NCBI RefSeq assembly: GCF_000385565.1
Contig: NC_021169.1
Coordinates: 1,594,571-1,658,570 of the forward strand
Direction of reading: 5' to 3'
Length of the DNA stretch: 64,000 bases
Source of the DNA: Archaeoglobus sulfaticallidus PM70-1
GTDB taxonomy: Archaea; Halobacteriota; Archaeoglobi; Archaeoglobales; Archaeoglobaceae
Positions 42,902 through 50,105 of this stretch are shown piece after piece. Positions within the stretch are counted from its first letter, which is position 1, and each line of letters opens with the position of its first letter. Under the pieces are notes generated by a model. It had not been told where the DNA came from, made no database searches, and was given only the letters and a program-made list of their open reading frames with translations. The translations under genes and the position numbers were made by a program.

Positions 42902-43429
42902 ATGATCAATCTGAATGAAGAGAGGGATAAGAACCTGATCCAGGAGATCGTTGAGCTTGGAGGACATGATCTCCTCAAATGCTATCAGTGCGGGACATGT
43001 ATCGCAGACTGCCCCACTGGCGTTGCTGCCGAGCCGCTCAGTGTTAAAAGGCTGATTCACATGATCAAGCTCGGATTGAGGGACAAGTTGCTGGAAGATG
43101 AAACTCCATGGATGTGTGTTACCTGCGGTGGGTGTGAAGAGAGATGTCCGAGAGAGGCCGAGCCGTTTGAGATCGTGCTGGCTGTGAGAAGGTGGCAGTG
43201 CAGAGAGGATGAGACATTCATACCCACCGTGCTTGGAGAGATATACATGAGAGGACACACACAGAACATAGCCAACGCTGCCAACCTGAGAAAGTCGCTC
43301 GATCTGCCTGAGCTACCGCCAACTGTCATCAGCAAGCCAGAGTGGCTTGAGAGATTCCAGAAAATGCTGAGAGAGATGGAGTTCGTGAAGGAATACGGAT
43401 TCATGTTTGGAATAGATGTTGAGGAGTGA
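42902..43429 (+). CDS. hdrC: Heterodisulfide reductase subunit C-like
   Basis: A 175-residue iron-sulfur protein with two [4Fe-4S] motifs, CYQCGTCIADCPTG (C27, C30, C33, C37) and CVTCGGCEERCP near residue 72, as in HdrC. It relays electrons from HdrA to HdrB. AAGGAGGTG precedes ATG 42902. It abuts hdrB. Confidence 0.9.
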   Translation: MINLNEERDKNLIQEIVELGGHDLLKCYQCGTCIADCPTGVAAEPLSVKRLIHMIKLGLRDKLLEDETPWMCVTCGGCEERCPREAEPFEIVLAVRRWQCREDETFIPTVLGEIYMRGHTQNIANAANLRKSLDLPELPPTVISKPEWLERFQKMLREMEFVKEYGFMFGIDVEE

Positions 43430-43434
43430 TAGAA

Positions 43435-44325
43435 ATGGTCAGATACGGGCTGTATCTTGGATGCAACATGCCTGCAATAAGGCCGGATGTTGAGAAAGCG
43501 ATAAGAGAGTCCCTAACCACCCTCGGCCTGGATATAGTCGATATTGAGGGTGCTGCATGCTGTCCAGCATTCGGAACATTCTATTCTGTAGATGAAACCT
43601 CTGCCCTAGCTGTAAACGCATGGAATCTCGCCATGGCGGAAAGGTTGGGGGTTGATCTGATAGCCCAGTGTGGTAGCTGCTACTCAACCCTCAAAATAGG
43701 CAGGCACAAGATACTGAACGGAAAGCTTGATGTTGTGAACAAATATCTTGCAAAAGCAGGAGTCAAGTACGAAGGAAAGAGCAATGTCAGACACATAATC
43801 GACATCTACAGGAATGTTATTGGCCCTGAGAAGATCAAAAACAGTCTGAAGTACAGCCTGGAGGGTATGAAAGTCGTTGTGCAAAACCCGTGCCATGTTC
43901 TGAGACCGAGCAAGATAGTTGGATTCGATGATCCTGAGAGACCGATGGCCTTTAAGGAGATCGTAATGGCCCTTGGTGCAGAGATTCCATACTACGAGAG
44001 GGAAAAGCAGTGCTGTGGAGGGGCCGGAGGTTTCTCCAAGAGAGATAAAAAGGCAAATCTCGAATTCGTCAAGATGAAATTTGACTCCATGAAGGAAGAA
44101 GTAGATCCAGATCTGATAGTGGTATCGTGCATAACATGCCTCATGCATATGGACAATATTCAGGAGGAGATGAAGAAGGCTGGTATGATAGATTACCAGA
44201 TACCAGTTTTCGATTACTCCCAGATCCTCGCAATATGCCTCGGAAAGGACCCGGACAAGGTTGCCAGGATTTCGACAATCCCGAGGGATGATGTTATAAA
44301 GAGAATCCTCGAAAACAAAGTTTGA
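43435..44325 (+). CDS. hdrB: Heterodisulfide reductase subunit B-like
   Basis: A 296-residue catalytic-type subunit with two CCG domains: YLGCNMPAIRPD with AACCPAFGTF and CGSCYSTL, then NPCHVLRPSKIVG with QCCGGAGGF and SCITCLMHM. These hold the noncubane clusters that reduce disulfides in methanogen HdrB. In a non-methanogen the physiological disulfide is unknown. ATG 43435 with GGAGTGAT ahead is preferred over GTG 43426. Last gene of the operon; T-rich sequence follows at 44325-44340. Confidence 0.9.
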   Translation: MVRYGLYLGCNMPAIRPDVEKAIRESLTTLGLDIVDIEGAACCPAFGTFYSVDETSALAVNAWNLAMAERLGVDLIAQCGSCYSTLKIGRHKILNGKLDVVNKYLAKAGVKYEGKSNVRHIIDIYRNVIGPEKIKNSLKYSLEGMKVVVQNPCHVLRPSKIVGFDDPERPMAFKEIVMALGAEIPYYEREKQCCGGAGGFSKRDKKANLEFVKMKFDSMKEEVDPDLIVVSCITCLMHMDNIQEEMKKAGMIDYQIPVFDYSQILAICLGKDPDKVARISTIPRDDVIKRILENKV

Positions 44326-44390
44326 TTTTTATTTTTTACCGTTTTGAAAATTACTATTCTTAATTAGTTAACAGTGTTTCATTCGCAATA

Positions 44391-44398
44391 TTTATATA
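44391..44398 (+). promoter_or_regulatory. TATA box of the homocysteine operon
   Basis: TTTATATA at 44391-44398. Transcription would start near 44420, which is downstream of the GTG at 44406 and right at the in-frame GTG 44421. This argues that the first gene is leaderless and starts at 44421. Confidence 0.5.
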
Positions 44399-44405
44399 TG
44401 GATGT

Positions 44406-45908
44406 GTGAAGCTAACTCTCGTGACGGGTAAAAGTATTGAGGAAATAAATAGAAGGATTTCAGAAGGCTCTGCAGTCGTTGTTACTGCTGAGGAAATGAA
44501 AGAGATAGTCGAAGAGCTTGGTGAAGAGAAAGCGGCTAAAGAGGTGGATGTCGTCACTACAGGAACTTTCGGAGCCATGTGTTCATCAGGAGTTTTCCTG
44601 AACTTCGGTCATTCTGATCCACCCATAAAGATGAAGAGAATATGGCTGAACGATGTGGAGGCTTACACCGGCATAGCTGCTGTGGATGCTTACTTGGGAG
44701 TAACCCAGATATCCGATAAGCTCGGAATGGAGTATGGTGGAGCTCATGTAATTGAGGATCTTGTCAGGGGTAAGGAAGTCGAGTTAAAGGCTGAATCATA
44801 CGGAACGGACTGCTATCCAAGAAAAGAGATCGTAACCGAGATCGCCTTGGAAGATCTCAATCAGGCAGAGATGGTGAATCCAAGAAATGCGTATCAGAGA
44901 TACAAGGCTGCAACGAACTCCTCAAACAGGATTTTGAGGACATACATGGGAACCCTCCTACCCAACTACGGAAATGTAACCTTTGCAGGCACGGGGGAGA
45001 TCTCTCCACTGAATAACGACCCAGAGTACAGAACGATAGGACTCGGAACAAGGATATTCCTCTGCGGGGCTGAAGGATATGTTATTGGCGAAGGAACCCA
45101 GCACAGCCCGCCCTTCGGAACGCTGATGGTCAAGGGTAATCTGAAAGAGATGGATAAGAAATACATGAGGGCTGCTGTATTTCCAGGCTACGGTGTTACG
45201 ATGTATATAGGGATAGGGATTCCAATACCTGTGCTTGATGAGGAGATGGCGAGGTTCACGGCAGTTAGAGACAGAGATATCGAGACAGAAATAATAGATT
45301 ATGCCATTCCAAGGAGAAACCGTCCCGTTGTGAGAAAGGTCAACTATGAGGAGCTGAAGAGCGGTAAGGTGGAAATAAACGGTGAGGAGGTCAGGGTCTC
45401 ACCACTCTCAAGCTACTCAATAGCTAGAGAGATAATGATCGAACTCAAGAAAAGGATTGAGAAAGGAGAGTTCTACCTCACATCACCTGTAAAGCGAATT
45501 CCTACGAAAGCCACTTTCAAACCGATGAGGCAGAAGGAGATCGTTGTCGTCAGGAATCTGATGTCAAAGGCGATATCAATCCCGGAGAATACAACCATAG
45601 TCGAGGCTTCAAAGATAATAATCGACAAGGGAGTTAACCATCTGCCTGTGGTTGATGAATCTAACACACTCAAGGGAATTGTGACATCATGGGATATAGC
45701 GAAGGCTGTGGCAAAAGGCAAAGTTGAGAGGGTCAGCGAGGTTATGACAAGGAAAGTGATTACAGTCTATCCAGACGATCCGATAGAGCTTGCAGCAGAT
45801 AAGCTGAGGAAGCACAACATCTCAGCACTGCCGGTGATAGATGCTAAAAAGAAGGTTCTTGGATTGCTCAGCAGCGAGGATCTGAGCAGGTTGATAGTTA
45901 AGAGGTGA
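44406..45908 (+). CDS. DUF39-CBS protein for homocysteine formation (MA1821-like)
   Basis: A 500-residue protein: DUF39 domain (about 1-380) with the conserved segments TTGTFGAMCSSGVFLNFGH, SYGTDCYPRKE and FAGTGEISPLNNDPEY, then a CBS pair (about 385-500: VRNLMSKAISIPENTTIVEA and VSEVMTRKVITVYPDDPIEL). The Methanosarcina homologue MA1821, together with MA1822, is genetically required to make homocysteine from aspartate semialdehyde and a sulfur source. The CBS pair probably senses a nucleotide or SAM. The annotated start is GTG 44406, but the TATA position favours GTG 44421, five codons in. Confidence 0.88.
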   Translation: MKLTLVTGKSIEEINRRISEGSAVVVTAEEMKEIVEELGEEKAAKEVDVVTTGTFGAMCSSGVFLNFGHSDPPIKMKRIWLNDVEAYTGIAAVDAYLGVTQISDKLGMEYGGAHVIEDLVRGKEVELKAESYGTDCYPRKEIVTEIALEDLNQAEMVNPRNAYQRYKAATNSSNRILRTYMGTLLPNYGNVTFAGTGEISPLNNDPEYRTIGLGTRIFLCGAEGYVIGEGTQHSPPFGTLMVKGNLKEMDKKYMRAAVFPGYGVTMYIGIGIPIPVLDEEMARFTAVRDRDIETEIIDYAIPRRNRPVVRKVNYEELKSGKVEINGEEVRVSPLSSYSIAREIMIELKKRIEKGEFYLTSPVKRIPTKATFKPMRQKEIVVVRNLMSKAISIPENTTIVEASKIIIDKGVNHLPVVDESNTLKGIVTSWDIAKAVAKGKVERVSEVMTRKVITVYPDDPIELAADKLRKHNISALPVIDAKKKVLGLLSSEDLSRLIVKR

Positions 45909-45912
45909 TAAC

Positions 45913-46302
45913 ATGATGATTCTGCTTCAGTTTGACTCAAAAACTGTCAGGGAGCCTGTTATCTCCCAGACAACTCTCGAGAAGAAGACGCTGATAAATA
46001 TAATAAGGGCCAGCGTCGGGGCGAGAGAGGGAGAACTCATAATAGAGGTCGATGACAGCAGGGCAGATGAGATCATAGAGTTCATTGAGAGCAAGGGTGT
46101 AAAGGTTACAAAGATATATGAAAAAATAATAAAGGACGACGAGAAATGCGTCCACTGCGGGGCATGTATAAGTATCTGCCCGGTAGAGGTTTTCAGGCTC
46201 GAGTATGATTACAGGGTTGCTGCGGATTCAGAGAGATGTGTGAGATGCGGCGTTTGCGTTACAGTATGTCCACTGAAAGCTTTAGAACTATCAAAAATTT
46301 AA
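45913..46302 (+). CDS. NIL-domain ferredoxin (MA1822-like)
   Basis: A 129-residue protein with an N-terminal NIL domain (about 1-70) and two [4Fe-4S] motifs (CVHCGACISICPVEV near residue 79 and CVRCGVCVTVCPLKA near 109). Its Methanosarcina homologue MA1822 works with the DUF39 protein in sulfur insertion for homocysteine. The 4-base gap after the DUF39 gene indicates one transcript. ATG 45913 after AGAGGTGATAAC is convincing. Confidence 0.9.
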   Translation: MMILLQFDSKTVREPVISQTTLEKKTLINIIRASVGAREGELIIEVDDSRADEIIEFIESKGVKVTKIYEKIIKDDEKCVHCGACISICPVEVFRLEYDYRVAADSERCVRCGVCVTVCPLKALELSKI

Positions 46303-46309
46303 TTTTTTT

Positions 46310-47050
46310 ATGTATAAGAGATACAAGTTCAAGCACAAGGAGACAATAGTAACCGTATTGCTGAAAGATGAGAGATACTACCAGCCAGTAATAGATGGGA
46401 TTCTGGAAGCGAGGAGGATAATAGAAGATCAAATCTCCAGAGATCCCTACTTTCTGATAGCATACGAGCCATATAATGAGGTTAAGGATGCTAAACTCGA
46501 GTTTACCGACGATATCATCACGGAGATGTTCAAGGCTTCCTGGCTTGCGAATGTTGGCCCGATGGCATCCGTTGCAGGAACGATAGCAGGATATGCTGTA
46601 AATTATGCAAAAAAATCCGGGGCAGATTTTGCAGTGGTGGATAATGGTGGAGACATAGCAATGTTTGGAGAAGAGAGGTTAACAATTGGTGTATATGCTC
46701 AAAAACTAAAGGTTGGTTTTGAATTAAATCCCAGCGATATGACTGACAGCATATACTCGATATGCACATCTAGCGGGACGATAGGCCATTCAGTAAGCTT
46801 TGGATATGCTGATGCTGTGACCGTTTTCTCATCCAATCCGGCAATTGCCGATGCCTTCGCAACGAGAATATGTAACGAGATTGGTAAGGATTATGGGAAA
46901 AGTGAGATCAAAGAAGTTCTTGAGAGGTTCTGGATGGACGAATTTATCGATGGCATCCTCGTGATAAAGGAAGAGATAATAGGCAAGATTGGTAGAGTGC
47001 CAAGGCTCAAGAAGGTTGAGTTCGATGCAGATCTGATAACCAAGGGCTGA
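46310..47050 (+). CDS. UPF0280 family protein (MA1715-like)
   Basis: A 246-residue cytoplasmic protein of the UPF0280 family, related in fold to ApbE-type proteins. Conserved segments: NVGPMASVAGTIAGYAV, FAVVDNGGDIAMFG, and ICTSSGTIGHSVSFGYADAVTVFS. MA1715 of this family has been linked to the same homocysteine pathway, so the three genes here (DUF39-CBS, NIL-ferredoxin, UPF0280) form a complete cluster. No ribosome binding site is visible; it starts 7 bases after the ferredoxin gene. Confidence 0.88.
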   Translation: MYKRYKFKHKETIVTVLLKDERYYQPVIDGILEARRIIEDQISRDPYFLIAYEPYNEVKDAKLEFTDDIITEMFKASWLANVGPMASVAGTIAGYAVNYAKKSGADFAVVDNGGDIAMFGEERLTIGVYAQKLKVGFELNPSDMTDSIYSICTSSGTIGHSVSFGYADAVTVFSSNPAIADAFATRICNEIGKDYGKSEIKEVLERFWMDEFIDGILVIKEEIIGKIGRVPRLKKVEFDADLITKG

Positions 47051-47116
47051 TTAAACAACATGACTGTTAATCAACCAAGCAATAACTTTTAACATCTTCC
47101 CAGCCTACTGAAAAAT

Positions 47117-47551
47117 ATGAAGGTGCCATGGAGAAGGGTTTCTTCATGGCACTGCTCTGCTTGCGGGAAATGTTGCAGAGAATACAGAGTTCCGCTCACT
47201 TTCGGCGAGTACCTAAGGTTCAAAAAATTGGGTCTCGTCGAAGAAAAGAGAAAGTTCTACCTGAGAAAGATTAACGGGAAGTGTCCATTCCAAATAGGGA
47301 ACATATGCTCAATCCAGGATAAAAAACCAATAGTATGCAAGCTGTTTCCTTTCACAATAAGGTTCCGAGGGAATGACGATGCATTATACTGGTACGGAGA
47401 CGAAGAGTACTATGTGTACATCGATGTGTCCTGCAAGAATATCGTTTTCGGCAGTCCGACAAAAAGCCTGAAAGAGAGAATTAATGAGGCTATCGAACTG
47501 TTCAACGGATTAAGGACGAGAGTTCATCTGCTTCAGTGCCTGAATTGCTGA
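47117..47551 (+). CDS. YkgJ-type cysteine cluster protein
   Basis: A 144-residue protein with the Zn/Fe-chelating YkgJ motif CSACGKCCREY near the N-terminus, then CPFQIGNICSIQDKKPIVCKLFPF, the second cysteine group in the usual spacing. Function of the family is unsettled; a metal-bound role is likely. Monocistronic. Confidence 0.82.
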   Translation: MKVPWRRVSSWHCSACGKCCREYRVPLTFGEYLRFKKLGLVEEKRKFYLRKINGKCPFQIGNICSIQDKKPIVCKLFPFTIRFRGNDDALYWYGDEEYYVYIDVSCKNIVFGSPTKSLKERINEAIELFNGLRTRVHLLQCLNC

Positions 47552-47651
47552 TTGGAAATGGATTTTTGAAATTACGCCAAAATTTGTTTTTGGCGCTGGA
47601 TATCCATCATGAGCTATCCGAAAGTATTATTACTGAGTAGTTGAATATATA

Positions 47652-47837
47652 ATGTTGATAGCTATGAGACGTTTTAAGTGGAGACTTTTTAGAAGGAAAG
47701 GCGCTTCTAAGAAGGCTACAAGGGATGAAAAACTCCTTCAGAAAAACGTGGAGGAATTGAAGGTTGAGGCTTTAACGAAAGGAGGAGATGTTGGGATAAA
47801 GGCAATAGCTAAAGAGTTGCTCCCTGATGAGGAGTAA
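47652..47837 (+). CDS. Small basic protein of unknown function
   Basis: A 61-residue protein with a very basic first third (RRFKWRLFRRKGASKKATR) and a helical, mixed-charge rest, ending LLPDEE. It starts at ATG 47652 or ATG 47664 (MRRFKW). Two bases separate it from the ubiquitin-like gene, so the two are probably co-transcribed. I do not recognise the family. A target or partner of the ubiquitin-like protein is a guess from position only. Confidence 0.55.
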   Translation: MLIAMRRFKWRLFRRKGASKKATRDEKLLQKNVEELKVEALTKGGDVGIKAIAKELLPDEE

Positions 47838-47839
47838 CC

Positions 47840-48052
47840 ATGAAAGTGAAAGTGAAAGTAAGCCTTGTGGGTTTTGAGCCAAAGGAAAAGGAACTCATTC
47901 TTGAAGAAAACTCAACATATCTCGATATTTTAAATATTTTTTCTATTAACCCTGAATCCGTTCTCATACTGAAAGATGGCTCTCCTGTTCCGCTAGATGA
48001 TGTCGTGGAAGAGGGAGAGATCAAAATAATGAAAGTTATTTCCGGTGGTTAA
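47840..48052 (+). CDS. Ubiquitin-like/ThiS/SAMP-type protein with C-terminal GG
   Basis: A 70-residue beta-grasp protein. The fold reads as strand KVKVSLVGF, strand KELILEENS, helix TYLDILNIFS, strands VLILKDGSPVP and GEIKIMKVISGG, ending in the diglycine needed for adenylation by an E1-like enzyme. Such proteins serve as sulfur carriers (ThiS/MoaD) or protein modifiers (SAMPs, Urm1). No thi or moa gene is adjacent, so the role is open. Confidence 0.8.
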   Translation: MKVKVKVSLVGFEPKEKELILEENSTYLDILNIFSINPESVLILKDGSPVPLDDVVEEGEIKIMKVISGG

Positions 48053-48130
48053 TCTTAATCCCCTCTCATCCAACCAAGAATCGATTTTGCAAATCCAAGA
48101 AAAAGCCGTAAAAAAGTAAAATAAAAAAGG

Positions 48131-48499
48131 TTACCTCTGCCTGAATACATCTGCCATATCTACATTCAGCTTCTCGCTCATCAAATCCGTAACCTCACCA
48201 AGTAGGTCCAAAAGTCTTGAATACGAGTCCAAAAAGTTCGTGAGACTCTCCCTGGACCTCAATTCATTTTGTAAGCCTGACAGTTGATTGAGAAGATCCT
48301 GATCAACCTCACCAGACATCTGCTTTGCTATAAAATCCTGCTGCTTCTGCTGGAAGTCCAATAAGAGTTTTTGAGTTTCCTCATCTGCCTTTAAAACTTC
48401 CTCCTTCTCCAAAAAATCCACATATTCTTCAGTTTTTGTAATCGCCTCAGAAAGAGCGATTACCTTCTCCCTCAAATTCTCATTCAATTTCTTCACCAC
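48131..48499 (-). CDS. YlbF/YmcA-family helical protein
   Basis: A 122-residue all-helical protein without cysteines or catalytic motifs. The pattern AEAD.ETQKLLLDFQQKQQDFIAKQMSG and EL.SRESLTNFLDSYSRL matches YlbF/YmcA (DUF964) proteins. The listed start is GTG 48499. AGGTGGTG ahead of TTG 48487 makes that a second choice. In bacteria relatives act in RNA processing and competence control; the archaeal role is unknown. Confidence 0.7.
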   Translation of the reverse strand: MVKKLNENLREKVIALSEAITKTEEYVDFLEKEEVLKADEETQKLLLDFQQKQQDFIAKQMSGEVDQDLLNQLSGLQNELRSRESLTNFLDSYSRLLDLLGEVTDLMSEKLNVDMADVFRQR

Positions 48500-48733
48500 C
48501 TATTTTTTAAATTTCTGAAAATTTGAAGAAAAGCATATATAAATTTTCTGATGTCTCTAGAATCGCCAGAGTGCATGTCAGCCAGACAGAATTTTAGTAA
48601 CCAACCTGATAGTAACCAACCCAACGAAATAATTTAAAAACAGAGAGTTGATGACTGGGTATCAGCCAAAAAGATTATAATTCGATACTGCAAACAGATG
48701 ATCGAGAGTTAAGGGCATCTAAAAGTTCAATCT

Positions 48734-48817
48734 GCGGGGGTTGCCGAGTCAGGAAAAGGCGCTAGATTGAGGGTCTAGTCCCGTAGGGGTCCGAGGGTTC
48801 AAATCCCTCCCCCCGCA
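48734..48817 (+). tRNA. trnL: tRNA-Leu (anticodon GAG)
   Basis: An 84-nt class II tRNA. Acceptor GCGGGGG pairs with CCCCCGC, and A73 is the discriminator (CCA not encoded). Anticodon stem CTAGA/TCTAG encloses loop TTGAGGG, anticodon GAG, decoding CUC/CUU. A long variable arm (around TCCCGTAGGGGTCC) and T-stem GAGGG/CCCTC are present. No intron. Its 3' half is overlapped on the other strand by a remnant gene. Confidence 0.95.
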
Positions 48818-48943
48818 CTCCTTATTTCCAGAATCTGCGTTTCTATTATGCGATTTCCAAGAAAAGTGGAAAAATTAACCCCCAATTCACGAGCACGGTT
48901 ACACAGATTTTCATCAATCGTGAGATTAATTCTTTTTTGCCAT
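48799..48943 (-). pseudogene. Frameshifted CcdA/RHH-like antitoxin remnant running into tRNA-Leu
   Basis: On the minus strand ATG 48943 begins MAK then hits a stop, but with one A fewer in a run of six it reads MAKRINLTIDENLCNRAREL and continues through NFSTFLGNRIIETQ to a TGA at 48799-48801 inside the tRNA T-loop. N-L-T-I-D-E is the start of many ribbon-helix-helix antitoxin-type proteins in archaea. Genes of this kind that end inside a tRNA 3' half occur at integration sites of archaeal mobile elements. One indel in a homopolymer could also be a sequencing error. Confidence 0.45.
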
Positions 48944-49082
48944 AACCCTTCAACTCCAATGCACATCAATGTGTACACACACGGATGTGTAGAGGTTCAG
49001 TGCTGCTACCCACTCCCAATTTGTTTACTCCACCTAACGGTACATAAGTGGGGGTTTCTCAACAAGGGAGTTCTTTTTGGGA

Positions 49083-49247
49083 ATGAAAATGATGATTTCA
49101 AATTCCTGCTACGCAAGACTCATTGAGGGCAGTGGGACGGAAATTCTCAGGAAGATTAGAAGCAAGGTGGAAATTTCTGAAGACGAGAAAAGAATGATGC
49201 TTGACGAAATTTACGCAAAGAGGAGCGAGAGGAGGGGTTTCTGTTGA
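49083..49247 (+). CDS. vapB: VapB-type antitoxin
   Basis: A 54-residue protein from ATG 49083 (ATGs at 49089 and 49092 are alternatives), ending ERRGFC. The body (LIEGSGTEILRKIRSKVEISEDEKRMMLDEIYAKR) is the helical, charged, toxin-binding type seen in archaeal VapB proteins. Its TGA overlaps the TTG of the PIN gene by 4 bases. Antitoxins of this type repress the pair and block the toxin. Confidence 0.7.
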   Translation: MKMMISNSCYARLIEGSGTEILRKIRSKVEISEDEKRMMLDEIYAKRSERRGFC

Positions 49248-49627
49248 TAGTTCTTGACACCGATGTCCTGATAGAAATTTTCGACAGAAACTCTAAAAAG
49301 GGCGAAGAGGTTTTGAAAAAGCTTGAAGGTTACGATGTGGCAACAACCTCGATAAACCTGCATGAAATTGCCTGCGGCTTTAGCAGAATTGGGAAGCTGC
49401 TGCCGGAAGAAATCAGATTTCTAAAAATTTTGGATTTTACTTCGAAAGACGCTTTACTCTCTGCAAAACTTGAGAACAAGCTTGAAAAAGTGGATAATGC
49501 GGTCGGAAGATTCGACACAATGATTGCTGCCATCTGTATAAACAGAAATGCAGCAATAGCAACTTTTAACAAAAAGCATTTCGAAAGATTTGTTGAATTC
49601 GGTTTGAAGCTGTTTGATGTCGGGTGA
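49244..49627 (+). CDS. vapC: VapC PIN-domain ribonuclease toxin
   Basis: A 127-residue PIN protein starting at TTG 49244 (MIVLDTDVLIEIF). Acidic active-site residues are in place: D5 in VLDTDVLIE, E in TSINLHEIACGF near residue 41, and D in VGRFDTMIAAICI near residue 88, with a last acidic position less clear. VapC toxins cut tRNA or rRNA when released from VapB. It sits near a tRNA gene carrying an integration scar. Confidence 0.85.
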   Translation: MIVLDTDVLIEIFDRNSKKGEEVLKKLEGYDVATTSINLHEIACGFSRIGKLLPEEIRFLKILDFTSKDALLSAKLENKLEKVDNAVGRFDTMIAAICINRNAAIATFNKKHFERFVEFGLKLFDVG

Positions 49628-49730
49628 TATTACGCAAGGTTCTAAGTTGGTATACACATGCTGGCTGCTAAAAATACCTTCAACACAAAAACACAGCAAA
49701 AGTTAAAAGCAAATGGAAGAGTTTTAAGCT

Positions 49731-50096
49731 ATGGGTAACTCCAAATCCAAATTCATTTTCGGATTTGTGATGGTCATCTCGATCATATTCGTTTACTACA
49801 CGCTAATTACAAACCTCTCTCCATACAAAACGGTCTCAGAAGTCGTTAATTCAGGCAATCAGTACAACATTCAGGTTAACGGAAGCATTGTTAAGAACTC
49901 AACAAGAATTGTTGACGGTAAAACAATTTTCCTGCTAACTGACGGAAAATCCGTTATGGAGGTCATATACGAGGGAACAACCCACAATCAAGAAGATGTT
50001 GCTGTGGTTGTAACTGGAGACTACATTGATGGAAAATTCTACGCAGCCAATGTGCTGACAAAGTGCCACACTGAATATGTTGCCAAGAAACAGTAA
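49731..50096 (+). CDS. ccmE: Cytochrome c maturation heme chaperone CcmE, CxxxY type
   Basis: A 121-residue protein with one N-terminal membrane anchor (FIFGFVMVISIIFVYYTL) and an outward-facing beta-barrel OB domain. Near the C-terminus LTKCHTEY gives Cys112 and Tyr116 in a CxxxY motif, where bacterial CcmE has HxxxY. The Cys-type is known from archaea and some Deltaproteobacteria and binds heme covalently through Cys. It is followed by ccmF after 9 bases. Confidence 0.9.
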   Translation: MGNSKSKFIFGFVMVISIIFVYYTLITNLSPYKTVSEVVNSGNQYNIQVNGSIVKNSTRIVDGKTIFLLTDGKSVMEVIYEGTTHNQEDVAVVVTGDYIDGKFYAANVLTKCHTEYVAKKQ

Positions 50097-50105
50097 AGTG
50101 AGATC

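Noticed and set aside
48848-49126. 92-codon plus-strand frame after tRNA-Leu
   Set aside because: Opposite to the RHH-like remnant, with atypical composition and no RBS.
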